Of a stretch of DNA of 64,000 bases, positions 12,299 through 22,705 are shown piece after piece. Within the stretch, counting starts at the first letter, position 1. Each line of letters starts with the position of its first letter. This DNA comes from Fasciola hepatica (lineage: Eukaryota > Platyhelminthes > Trematoda > Plagiorchiida > Fasciolidae). Location: NCBI GenBank assembly GCA_948099385.1, contig CANUEZ040000107.1, positions 930,001 to 994,000 of the forward strand, in the 5' to 3' direction. The notes under the pieces were generated by a model. It had not been told where the DNA came from, searched no databases, and worked only from the letters and a program-made list of their open reading frames with translations. The position numbers were made by a program, and so were the translations under genes.

Positions 12299-12445
12299 GA
12301 TCATCTCAACGAGCTAATCCGTTCGCATGATCTCATCACCAAAGTCGTTTCTTCTCTTCTGCGGTACGAACAGTGGGCTATCCAGACTCATGGTGACCTG
12401 CTCAGTGCCGATAGTCATGACGAGCTTGGGTTTCGACATAGCGAA
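12299..12445 (+). CDS. USP24: USP24 exon 7 of window
   Basis: Forty-nine codons, phase 0/0, acceptor aacag, donor gtaagc at 12446. The peptide begins DHLNELIRSHDLITKVVSSL and ends DELGFRHSE. Human USP24 has 'IIQDLKKNFEIVKLVTGSL' followed by 'GRYTYRE' at the same place, so this exon carries the end of one helical repeat and the loop before the next. Confidence 0.88.
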
Positions 12446-12517
12446 GTAAGCCTAATTATACGACCATGATGATGGTGTTAGTGTGCCTTTGGATTTCTGT
12501 TTGCTCTTATTTCTCAG

Positions 12518-12619
12518 GCCATCCACTCGGCTGTCCGGATCTTTCTGTTCCTCTTTGCTTCTACCCTGTTGATTGGTGTGCATATTATTTTATTCCATGG
12601 CTTCGCACTGCACGACTTG
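12518..12619 (+). CDS. USP24: Candidate cassette exon encoding a hydrophobic helix
   Basis: A 102-nt open segment between a strong acceptor (gctcttatttctcag) and donor gtgaga, phase 0/0. It could be included or skipped without changing the frame. The peptide centre, VRIFLFLFASTLLIGVHIIL, looks like a membrane-spanning helix. Exon 7 joins exon 8 directly in the conserved USP24 alignment (FRHSE then VVKRHFELL, against human 'TYRE' then 'YLEAHLKFL'), so this segment would be an insertion. It could be a real alternative exon or a chance open segment. Confidence 0.4.
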
Positions 12620-12676
12620 GTGAGAATAGTTAGGTATTTAATATCTAGGCCGTTATTTGTTGTATAATGTGATTAA

Positions 12677-12853
12677 TCACCCAATGTCAACGCTCGACTC
12701 ACCATTGATATTCATGGGAGCACTGTTCAGCCATTTCATCCTTGTTAGGAATCATCAGTACTACACATCCACAAAACCCCCCTGGAATTCGAACCCGGGG
12801 TGAATGATTGTGAGTCGAACACCTGACCACTCTCAACCGTTTGTTGAACATAT
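12677..12853 (-). mobile_element. tRNA-derived SINE, copy B (A box deleted)
   Basis: On the minus strand: head TGTTCAACAAACGGTTGAGA, B box GGTTCGAATTC (12785-12795), CTGATGA (12752-12758), GATGAAA (12734-12740) and tail CAATGGTGAGT. About 20 bases containing the A box are missing compared with copy A. The stem-I arms of the hammerhead-like core no longer pair. Confidence 0.82.
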
Positions 12854-13877
12854 GGTGTATTGACCCACTGGTGATCATAAACATCCATCTTAATGTCTTC
12901 AAACTTCGGGCTGGTAGTTTTTGTCCCATCATCCCAGCTAGTGTGATGTACCGTACGCAAGCATCATGTCAGTGCCATAATTGGACGCAGTTGATCAAAA
13001 CCAGAACCATCTCTATACATGGTGACACTTCATTTGATTCATTGAACTGCTGGGCTCAAGCAGCTGCTTCAATGACGGAATTCGTTTATCTAGTTTAGTT
13101 TCCCAGTTTTAATGCAAAATTGATCTAATCTTGAAACAGAACATTCCTCATTCGTGGAAACAAATTGCTTTGTGAACTTTGGTACGCTGACATTCAGACT
13201 AACCAAGGAAACTCGCTTCTCATCAATAAACAAAGTGCCGCCGGTCTATCTCAAGTTGACTAATTGCTTGAACTTGTACTGTTAGGACTAATATCGTTAT
13301 TCAGTTTTCTAGAGATAAAACTGAGCATTTGAGTTGTTCTGTTTTTTGTACATATCCGGATCAGACGACGTAAGGAGTGTTATTTCTATTGTGAAAGTTA
13401 TAATAGTAATAACACAGCGTTGGTAGATGCGATTCGCCAACGTTGTGTTTATCGTGGGTAACCTTTCTCAAGACAATTTCACAATTAAATTATATTTTTT
13501 GTTTCAATTAGAACGCCAGTTACATCAATTTGCTGATTGTGGCCTATTCTGAAAAAAGACGTGAAGCTTTTTTATGGGGTTTCACAGAGTTGTCTTGTCA
13601 AGGCGTTTCGGTTTGACTTGATTTGACTTACCGAAGCCGTATCTGTGTAAGCCGACGCGTTAGAAAATACTGTTGTACTGCAGTAGGAATGAAAAATATT
13701 TTCGTACAAACCAAGGTGTTTGATATTCTTATTTTTGAAACTCCTGCAAGACTCACAAGTAGTTCCACCATTTGAAATTCACTAATTTTTTTTCTCAATA
13801 TCACTTCCTTTTGACTATTTCACCCTTGACATCGGTTTACATTGTGTAACATAACCGGTTTGCTTTTTTATCTCCAG

Positions 13878-14009
13878 GTAGTTAAGCGTCATTTTGAACT
13901 GCTGCACTTCCTTCTGAAAAACGCGGAGCTCACGTTGAACGTAGAACGAGCCAAATCGCTGTGGGAGATTATGATTGGAAATTCGAGAGCGGTTGCTTAT
14001 GATCGTGAA
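13878..14009 (+). CDS. USP24: USP24 exon 8 of window
   Basis: Forty-four codons, phase 0/0, acceptor tatctccag, donor gtgagt. The peptide VVKRHFELLHFLLKNAELTL followed by RAKSLWEIMI and AYDRE matches the human USP24 order 'LKFLAFFLQEATLYL', 'NRAKEIWECLV', 'ELDRE'. It is part of the helical scaffold. Confidence 0.95.
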
Positions 14010-15921
14010 GTGAGTCTTTTTTCAGTGTTTGTCGTCTCTCTACTGAACTTTCAGATAGTTTTCAGATCACATGCATTGCTGTGAGTCACAATGTGTTGTT
14101 CCTTGTTAGTATCAATATAGTATATCAGAAGTCATCGCGATCACCTTAGAATCGCTGAAATGATGTCAGAGCTGTTTGTACTTGAAGCTCCATCTTTTTG
14201 CAGTATTTCTCCGAACCTGGGAGGCACCAGAATCAGGAGTACTTGGATTATGTGGAATGTAACGAGTACTTTGTGTCAACTGCTTTATCAATCAATCAAT
14301 CTCTGTAGGTTTATTGATCATGCATGTATTATCATTGTCATTGCTTCAGTGTCAGACTGGCTATAAGATGCTTTCAGTCATCCAGTGAATACCGTCAATA
14401 CGTTGATCAGACTGACAACAATGAAGAGGATCAACAGGAAAAACTGCATCTCTGTTATATAAGGTCCGAATATTTCTACGGATAGGTTTCCTTCGTCTTT
14501 ATTGTTTACCAAGGCGGGTTTCAATTTTATCAGCGAGGTATAGGTGGTCAGTTTATGGCAGTAAGGTAAAATAAAATTGAGAACCAGTCGCTGCTGGAGA
14601 TAGCCACCAGTACCAGAGCAAGAAAATGTTAAACTAACGCCAAGCTTTAAATTAGTATAGGACTAACTTCGATAAAAATGGGCTTATATCAATGACGCCT
14701 GCTTCTCTCTTAATCGTATATACAGTATCATTTATATAATATCTAAGTCTCCACTGATGTTTGTTGTGCTCCTTCAGACCTTTTTGCAACAGGGCTAATA
14801 GCAATACTACTTTTATAATTCTCGCGAAAAAGACCACTGTTTGTTCGGCTTTATGCATATAGCACGTCTTTTGTCGCAGTAGTATAACAGGAGTTTCTGA
14901 TGGATGCTAAAATAAAAAAGCAGTGCAATCCGCACACTCAAACCACTTTCAATATATCTTTAGACTTAATGTTTTGACAGTAAGTCATTAAAAACGTTAT
15001 CCGTATTTTCTCTAAGTAGGAAACGAATAACTTATCCACTTGTTATTACAATGCGTTTGCTGGTCGACTCTGTACTGTTCGTTCCTGTACTATGTAGACG
15101 TTTGTTTGATTAGGTTCTGCTAGTGGTCTTTATTGCTTTGTTATACAGACCTATTCAAACATTTTACACCAGTAACAAAGGTGAGAAAGCCGGGTTTTAG
15201 ACCACTCGGAAGTTAATCGTGACTTTCAGCAAATGAATCCACGGTACCTCGGTTTGTTTTATTTCAATCGGATGCTTTCCTGGTGCATTTTGTGTAGTAT
15301 ATCAGGACTCAAGTTCAGTTTCCATTTCCGAACACGAACGAACTCTTCGCTACACATGAATCACAAATATCACCAAGTCGTTTCGAGCTAACCGAATACC
15401 CAACATGCTATGTTATACTATACCCGTCGCCCGAATTTCTGCCGGTCACATGCTAACAATCGAAATTTACCGGTTAACAGCACCGCTTGTATCTATGTTT
15501 TCCGGTAACATCGAAGTGGGTCTTTCCCGCACATGTTGACGTGTGCCACCTTGAGGTCATCACTTACTGAAAAGTACACAGTGCTTTCGACTCTTCAGTA
15601 TACCATTTGCTCCGGTTCGCCTATTTGGATTCCCCCATATTGATATTGATAAAAACGAAAATCTGTTGAACTTTTGTTTGCGGTTGCCTGTCAGATGACC
15701 AACCGAGCACGCGAATGAGAATGTTTTACGGGACCCCATACTATTGCTATCCGACATTGCTGTTATCTGTTCATAACCGTATTCTTGGTTGGAAATCTCC
15801 GGAACACGTTGGTTATAAGTGTATAACAATGAATGGTGGTTGATCGAAATTTGCCTTCCTTTTTGTTGTCTCGTTTATTTTCGGTACTAAATTCTTTATC
15901 TTCTTTCACCTTCTATGCCAG
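14010..15921. other. Intron, nothing recognised
   Basis: Bounded by gtgagt and atgccag. No coding similarity or repeat was found over 1.9 kb. Confidence 0.6.
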
Positions 15922-16036
15922 CAATGCTTTGCCTGGTTCACTGCCAGTATGAGCCATCTGGAACCGGAAGCTCAGACCATGTTGTTTACCAAACTTATAC
16001 TGAAATCCAGTCCGACCTTGTTCCGCTCCTTCTCGG
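15922..16036 (+). CDS. USP24: USP24 exon 9 of window
   Basis: A 115-nt exon, phase 0 to phase 1, acceptor atgccag, donor gtacgt. It encodes QCFAWFTASMSHLEPEAQTM and continues to LFRSFS. It follows exon 8 exactly as human USP24 reads 'DREMCFEWFTK'. The preceding AYDRE and this QCFAWF together form the conserved DRE.CF.WF motif across the splice. Confidence 0.95.
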
Positions 16037-17221
16037 GTACGTGTTTCTTTGTTCTCACACAGTGATCACTTTGTGCGCACACACACACAGTGTCGGTCAT
16101 TGATTGCACCTCCAATTTTCGCTTACAAATGGGTTCACGAAACTGCTATACGTTCATGTTCGTTTTCGACCATATGTCGGGTCATTTATTACATACACAA
16201 GAGCCAGCGAGCGTAGTTTTTCTTGGATGTATATGTATGTGCATGTTTGCGTTCGTACTTAATTGTACTCATACGCATTGGACCAATAGGACCGGGGAAT
16301 TGCCACTCGCACCAGTCTCCAGATAAGAAACCTTTGAGCTTAATTTTTGGATAAATAAGATTGGCTTCCAAAATACTCTGGTGAGGCGTCTGGGAAACCT
16401 ATATTAATTCTGACGCCTAACAGTTTGCGAAAAATATGCCCCACTAACATCTTTCAGTTGTCTGAATCAGAAACTCAAGACTTTCACTGACAGCTCGCAC
16501 CGAGGCCCAGTTGTTGGTTGCCTGCAAAACAAATGTTTGGTCCATAGAATTGATCGCTACTTGTGCGTTTAACATGCTCCGCCCGATACTTTTTTGCTCT
16601 GATTAGCTTTGCTTTTCTAATGTCGACATAAAACAGACCTTGGAGAGTCGACAGTTAAAATCCCGGAGGACTCACAATCGCACATGCTGCTTTCCTGACC
16701 CACCCACTGAAAATATGGCGTTGGCCCTCTCTGAGGATACTAAAACAGCTATGCAATGTGATTGGAGGTAACATGAAAAACAGGTCTGTAACAATTCTAT
16801 TTTTATCATGCCCAAACCATAGTCAGAAAGCCAGAACTCAAGTTTTTCAGTGACCACCAGCACTTGTGATAGGAAAACGGTTTGTACGATGTTTTGTCAT
16901 CCTGACCATGATAAACGAACACAAAATGTCGTCATATGACTCTTTAGACTGTTTTCCCCTCAAGATGAATATTTTCCTTGTTTTCACGAAGCCGTTCTTT
17001 AATTGGTCGCAACATATGCGATAAATATCTCCTAATTACCATCAGGAATGCTTTTTTGCGGGGCACTTTCCGCGGAACAAATTTGCTCCGCAATTCCGAA
17101 AAATCCCAATATTCAAACTAAATTGTAGAAGAAAGTTTTTTCTTATTCTTACGCATTGCGTGCATCTTTAATTGTACTGTAATATTTGTCTTTTCTTGCC
17201 CATGCCGCCCCTCCCCTACAG
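16037..17221. other. Intron with SINE copy D
   Basis: Contains a degraded SINE at about 16640-16780 and a short CA run near 16078-16090. Otherwise unremarkable. Confidence 0.6.
16640..16780 (+). mobile_element. tRNA-derived SINE, copy D (highly degraded)
   Basis: Shares GGACTCACAATC with copies B and C, then GTTGG, CTGAGGA and AACAGCTATGCA in the same order as copy A. The stem-II part of the hammerhead-like core is deleted and no B box survives. Confidence 0.5.
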
Positions 17222-17298
17222 GCTTTGAATGTTTTAAAGCGTTTTTCGAAAAAGTAAATCTCCACGAGGGACGAATGAAGCAGGTGTCCAAACTCTGG
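17222..17298 (+). CDS. USP24: USP24 exon 10 of window
   Basis: A 77-nt exon; the G carried from exon 9 completes GGC (Gly), and it ends in phase 0 at gtaaat. The peptide GFECFKAFFEKVNLHEGRMK corresponds to human 'GFNLFKTFFENVNLCDHRLK', one of the closest matches in the scaffold region. Confidence 0.95.
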
Positions 17299-17371
17299 GT
17301 AAATGTTTTTTACATGATCCCCTTCTCTGTGTGAATTACCCCACTGACCTCAATAATAGTCTAGGTGTATG

Positions 17372-17531
17372 CAGTAAAACCCCTTCTCAAGAGATGCTCA
17401 CAGGTAAGACGATGATGTCCCAAAGTGCGAGGTGACCCTTCGGTAGGGGTTTTGGGAACTTATGGGGATACTGGTGGGAAATCGAAAAGTGTCCCTATAC
17501 GAAGGTTGTCCCTTGTTGCGGGGTTTTACTG
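17372..17531. mobile_element. Short inverted-repeat element (MITE-like), copy 1
   Basis: 160 bp bounded by perfect 12-bp terminal inverted repeats, CAGTAAAACCCC at 17372-17383 and GGGGTTTTACTG at 17520-17531. No coding capacity. The ends recall pogo/Tigger-type DNA transposons, but no convincing target duplication was seen, so the superfamily is a guess. Confidence 0.75.
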
Positions 17532-17880
17532 TGGTAGCGGAAAATCCCATTAAAGACTGTCGCGAAGAGAATTAGTTGGCTCTCACTGTCAACATAGGCT
17601 GGCACACTTTCACGTACCCACTGGTGTTTTTTTCCCTTGGTACGCGCTTCATTCATAGTCATTTTTAAAGAAGTAATGTTTTCATCTTTCATTTTTGTCC
17701 TCTCGCTGTTTGCTTTCCCTATCAGTAACGGAAGTTGGTCCTCGCATGATTGTCACCATATCTTTGGAACCCTGTGCCTCTAGTGATATGATGCTACCAT
17801 CTTATGACTTTGTTCTTGCAGTGCTCTGCCATTCAAGTTTATGGGTATGTGAATTAGGTAGGTAGTGCCTTATCATATTT

Positions 17881-17964
17881 AGTAAAACCCCTGAATAAAC
17901 GGCACTCAAGGGAGAAACCAAAATGTCCCCAAATACGGGATGTCCTATATTCAGTGATTTTACT
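17881..17964. mobile_element. Short inverted-repeat element (MITE-like), copy 2
   Basis: 84 bp with 17-bp ends AGTAAAACCCCTGAATA and TATTCAGTGATTTTACT (15 of 17 pair). The inner part (GTCCCC..ATACGGGATGTCC) resembles the right part of copy 1 (GTCCCTATACGAAGGTTGTCC), so both belong to one family. Confidence 0.75.
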
Positions 17965-17983
17965 CTATTTGATATGCTCACAC

Positions 17984-19985
17984 TTGAATCTTATCGTTTT
18001 GCTCGGTTCAGTTGACTCCACCCTTCATCTTGCACCTTTGTACTCTGGTTTTTGTTTCTACCTTCCATTATCGTCCAATTTAGAGCAGAATGAAAAGAGG
18101 CATGAAGTGAAAAAGGGCCAAAAACTAAGTAGTAAACGGAAATCAAGAAGAAAAGGAAAGAGGCAATGCAGCCACACCAACCGAAACACCCATTCATATC
18201 TTTTAATGTTTCCAACCACCTGGTAAACGGGTCTTGTGGACCATAACCCGGAAGTCTAACACGTCCTATTTCACCAAGGTCATTTGTCAAGGTTCTCATA
18301 CCTATCTGCCACGTCATCAACCGACCGCCTCAACCTACCTTCTAACGACTACCTGCCCCGGAAAACAGTGTACGCCGAGGGAATCTATCAGTGGGCATGC
18401 GTTAACGCATGTTTCATCCATCTTGACCTAGTTGGATTCAGTACCTGTTCCAGTATCTGACCGCTGTTTCCCTACACCCTACAGATAACCTCAACATTAC
18501 TGCTACAGTGTTTCCACCATTTTCCGGCAGTGCTACGGAGACATCAATACTCGAACACCGACAGTCTTCGCCTGTCCTCGAGCCGTAACGATATCTGCCC
18601 ATCTGGTAGAACTTAACTGCCTAGGTAACAAAATTCAACTAATTCAGCTGGGACTTCCCCCACCAAAGAACAGCATTGTCCGCATATTCCAAGTCAGAAA
18701 GTTTATGGCTTTAGGAAAGATCGATGCCGCTATTCTAACACGAGGATAGGGCTATCTCAAGAATCAAATCAATTTAAAAAACTGAATAAGAAGAGCGAAA
18801 GAATGCAACCCTGACGAACATCACTTCTGGTCGTGATTTCGGGTGAGAAATCGTCGTGAGCATGAAACTCAATCTCACCTGTTCACATACAATCATTGTA
18901 AAAGAGGAACAAACTTCTCTCGCACACCCTTCAATGACAAGCAGCGTCAGAGAACTGTGCGGTCGACTGAATCAAATGGTACTTTCAGATCAACAGGGAC
19001 AGAGATTATGGGCCTACGGGAGGTGACCTGTGCTCTAAAATTTGACACCGTAGATATATATTCGCTATGATTCCCACGGGGCCTGAAACCGGCTTGATTC
19101 TCATGCGAGTGCTGGGTAACCGGTGAAGAATTAGCCCGAGGAGCAATTTAGGTGCAAGTCTTAGCAGCAAATTCCTTTGTGGTTCTGACAGGAGGACCTG
19201 CCACCATTGTTGTAAATCGACACAATCACCGATTCACACCATTCCCTTGGAATCTACTCATTACTTCAGATCACCTCGAGTTTTGTTAACTCTGAAACCA
19301 AAGCTTCGTCTCCATCTTTGAAAAAAGACATAGACAACCCATCCGGCCCAGCAGCTTTGCACCTTTTCAAGTAACTTATTTCCCGGATTGACTCGATTTC
19401 TGATGGAAGAGTGATATTTATTTGCATCGGTTCTCTGGCAGGTATATTCGGAGGGTTCACTGTTGAAGTGGGCCAACTCAACTGTTCCTCAAAGTGGTCT
19501 GCCTAACGATCTAGTCGACGTCCCTGAGAGCGAATCAATGAGCCGTCGCACTCCTTGACTAAGTCACTTACACCGGATTTTCGTGGACCGATGCTTCTGA
19601 TCAAACGTTAACGATCTCGACTATTACCAATGGAAGCATTCCTTTTCATTTCCTTACATTTCACAATCCACGATTGAGCACAGTCATTTCTAAGGCTCCT
19701 AGTTAGTTGGCATCTCAGGGGTTTACGCATCCACTAAATATGGCGTATAGAGGGACAGATCTGCGACCATCTATCTGAGCAGCTGATGTCTTAGATATCC
19801 ATCGGTTGTGAGACATATTTGAACCGGGGTCTTGGGTGGCACTGGAAGCCACGTGCAATGCTTCCTCAAGCTGTTTCCAGCTGTCCTTCGGGCCTTGGAC
19901 ATCCAGCTGCATCGCTATCTGCATAGGCAGCTTTACCTGGAAAGCAGATTGTCGATTATCGTCTAGAAGCAACTGTGCGCGACGG
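17984..19985 (-). mobile_element. RTE-type LINE fragment (5'-truncated)
   Basis: On the minus strand, from about 19985, it encodes LLLDDNRQSAFQVKLPMQIA, then DPGSNMSHNRWISKT, and later CKAAGPDGLSMSFFKDGDEA (reverse-transcriptase motif) with stops and frameshifts between. The 3' end near 17984-18015 reads GTCAACTGAACCGAG on the minus strand, close to the tails of the other RTE copies. The endonuclease is missing. Non-functional. Confidence 0.85.
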
Positions 19986-20424
19986 GTGAAATTCAGTGTA
20001 CTCCATCGTTAGACTTGTTTGGCCGACTAATCCGATCAAAAATGCACAATATTACTGGGACATCACAAATATTTTGATACATTTTACAACAAACGGCATT
20101 TCGTTAGGCAAACCATTAAGGTCGGTTCGCTCTCTAACATTCAAACGCGATAGCTTTTAAGTCTTCTATTATTATTTCGCTTTGGAAGCTTTGCTCAGTC
20201 TACCGCAAATCTGATCGTGGTTAACAGTTACGTAAAGCAGCAGTATTTTATTTTATAGAAGTCCAAATCGGCGAAACGACTGTTTTTCAGTAATTCATTT
20301 TCAAACCATTTACAGATTTCATAGTAGACATTAGACAAAAGATCATGAACATAGACATGGAATAAACACCAATCATGGACAGGGGTTTATCAGTCGAATT
20401 ATCCTTATCATGTGATTAGTTTAT

Positions 20425-21027
20425 CTAGCTGACGCCCTCTAGGTAACTGGACGGCAGATTCATGCGGCCTTGGTCAATCTTGGGCCATGGAAGTTGGAGT
20501 GCCCGGACCAAACACTTTTGGGCGCACAGATAAGGGGTCAACTTCCTTATTCCGATTACCTCGGCTATCGCTAGAGTGTGCAACTGAACACCTTTGCATT
20601 TGTTTGGAGGACCACGATAATGAACTTTGAAAGCAGCGTCTGGATTCACCTGGTGTCCAATGTCAATCAAATGCGCTAAGATTGCGCTATTTATCGATCC
20701 AGTTTGTCCTTGACTCAACCAGCGCGGATGATGTTCTTTAATCCGAGTTGATAGCTGTCGTGCTATTCGACCCACATAAGATGCGTCACAAACAAATCTG
20801 AAAGAGTATACGACCACTGATGAGGTCAGCATCGGCAGTCTATCCTTGTTCTGAATCTGGATTGGAGGAGCACCTCGAAACACACAACGCAGTGTGGCGG
20901 CATTGAACGTATTTCGAATTTCTCTAACCAGTCGACGGTTTAAGATTTCGCTAGCAATATCGCCTTTAAATTGCAAGCTGATATAAAGATCTTCCTTCCC
21001 TGCGGTTTCTATGGGGATTTTTGGCAC
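20425..21027 (-). CDS. PLE-1 GIY-YIG endonuclease region, left (inverted) arm
   Basis: A 200-codon open frame in the left arm. The C-terminal endonuclease motif appears as VVVYSFRFVCDASYVGRIAR, followed by LSTRIKEHHPRW and the C-terminal AIAEVIGIRKLTPYLCAQK typical of Penelope-like elements. The predicted protein is identical over 200 residues to the right arm (22103-22705). It has no RT upstream, so it is an orphan domain here. Confidence 0.88.
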   Translation of the reverse strand: MPKIPIETAGKEDLYISLQFKGDIASEILNRRLVREIRNTFNAATLRCVFRGAPPIQIQNKDRLPMLTSSVVVYSFRFVCDASYVGRIARQLSTRIKEHHPRWLSQGQTGSINSAILAHLIDIGHQVNPDAAFKVHYRGPPNKCKGVQLHTLAIAEVIGIRKLTPYLCAQKCLVRALQLPWPKIDQGRMNLPSSYLEGVS

Positions 21028-21290
21028 TCTCTCGGTGAGATTTCTTTCGATAAACCGAATGAAACCAAATTCAGCAGTATCCCTGGTGAGACAGACTCAG
21101 CTAAACAGGTTGAGCGTCAAATAACAACTACTTTGAAACACGAAGGATGCCGGTTTTGTTTCAAACCAATTGTATGAACAGTTTAGACCCACGGGATCTA
21201 CAATCCCCAGGCTGTGCGGACTCCCTATGATCCACAAACCTGGAACTCCGATTCGCCCCATACTATCAGTCACTAATCCGCCCTACCGTA

Positions 21291-21755
21291 ATGTCGCTTG
21301 ATGGTTATCTGAATTACTTGAACCAATCAAAAAACATGGCTACCCGCAGTCTTAAGGACACATTTGACTTCATAGAGCGAATAAAAGATGGAAATAAGAA
21401 GGACAAAATAATGTTTTCGCTTGACGTCGAGTCGCTGTTCGTGAATGTACCATTAACAGAAACCATCGACTTCGTGTTGAACTACATAAAAGAGAATAAC
21501 ATGAACGTCGGTTTACCACTAGAAGGTTTGCGCGAGCTCTTGCTTCGATGCACCTTTAATGTTCAGTTCCTATTTCATGGGATCTTGTACAGGCAACGGG
21601 ACGGTGTGACTATGGGATCACCACTAGGTCCATTTCTTGCCGACGAATTCCTGGCAAAGTTTGAAGGAACCAAGCTGAAGTTTACAATTGACAGCTTTGA
21701 ACATTACTATCGTTATGTGGATGACATATTTTGCGTGACTGACATTGATTTGTGA
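21291..21755 (+). pseudogene. PLE-1 reverse transcriptase core, broken
   Basis: Longest open piece of the RT. It contains FSLDVESLFVNVPLTETIDF (motif A), GVTMGSPLGPFLADEF (motif B) and YRYVDDIFCVTD (motif C, YVDD intact), then stops at TGA. The next frame continues MRFTTEREINNQLPFLDVTL, showing a frameshift. Upstream pieces are also frame-broken. The catalytic motifs survive but the gene does not. Confidence 0.9.
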
Positions 21756-22030
21756 CCTAGATTTTGTGCAAACATTGTTTAATGGGGCACACAAAGCAAT
21801 GCGCTTTACAACTGAACGCGAAATAAACAATCAGCTACCGTTTCTCGATGTGACTCTCACGAGAATGGAGGATGGTCGGATCCAGCGAAATGTACACCGA
21901 AAACAAACATGAAGCGGCCAATATCCCAATTTCAACAGTTTCGTTAGTATGCAACAGAAGCGACACTTAGCAAAGTGTTTGGTCTTCAGAGTGAGGAAAC
22001 TTTTTTGCTGAGACTTGAGATGACGGATCG

Positions 22031-22705
22031 ATGCTGATGAGAAACACCCAACGTGAGAACAATCAGCCGGATCGGTTTTCCGAAAGAAATCTCACCGAGA
22101 GAGTGCCAAAAATCCCCATAGAAACCGCAGGGAAGGAAGATCTTTATATCAGCTTGCAATTTAAAGGCGATATTGCTAGCGAAATCTTAAACCGTCGACT
22201 GGTTAGAGAAATTCGAAATACGTTCAATGCCGCCACACTGCGTTGTGTGTTTCGAGGTGCTCCTCCAATCCAGATTCAGAACAAGGATAGACTGCCGATG
22301 CTGACCTCATCAGTGGTCGTATACTCTTTCAGATTTGTTTGTGACGCATCTTATGTGGGTCGAATAGCACGACAGCTATCAACTCGGATTAAAGAACATC
22401 ATCCGCGCTGGTTGAGTCAAGGACAAACTGGATCGATAAATAGCGCAATCTTAGCGCATTTGATTGACATTGGACACCAGGTGAATCCAGACGCTGCTTT
22501 CAAAGTTCATTATCGTGGTCCTCCAAACAAATGCAAAGGTGTTCAGTTGCACACTCTAGCGATAGCCGAGGTAATCGGAATAAGGAAGTTGACCCCTTAT
22601 CTGTGCGCCCAAAAGTGTTTGGTCCGGGCACTCCAACTTCCATGGCCCAAGATTGACCAAGGCCGCATGAATCTGCCGTCCAGTTACCTAGAGGGCGTCA
22701 GCTAG
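22031..22705 (+). CDS. PLE-1 GIY-YIG endonuclease region, right arm
   Basis: Open frame of 224 codons continuing the plus-strand element after the broken RT. It carries the same GIY-YIG motif (SYVGRIARQL) and C-terminal domain as the left arm. An in-frame segment upstream (RENNQPDRFSERNLTERVPK) is the linker between RT and endonuclease in this family. It is in the sense orientation within the USP24 intron. Confidence 0.88.
   Translation: MLMRNTQRENNQPDRFSERNLTERVPKIPIETAGKEDLYISLQFKGDIASEILNRRLVREIRNTFNAATLRCVFRGAPPIQIQNKDRLPMLTSSVVVYSFRFVCDASYVGRIARQLSTRIKEHHPRWLSQGQTGSINSAILAHLIDIGHQVNPDAAFKVHYRGPPNKCKGVQLHTLAIAEVIGIRKLTPYLCAQKCLVRALQLPWPKIDQGRMNLPSSYLEGVS

Larger units (their letters stand above)
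12446..13877. other. Intron (or two introns) with SINE copy B
   Basis: Contains the possible cassette exon at 12518-12619 and a minus-strand SINE at about 12677-12853. The rest shows nothing recognisable. Confidence 0.65.

Noticed and set aside
17821..17843. Possible 23-nt micro-exon between ttcttgcag and gtatgt
   Set aside because: Exon 10 already joins exon 11 in phase 0 with the conserved peptide. A 23-nt exon would break the frame.
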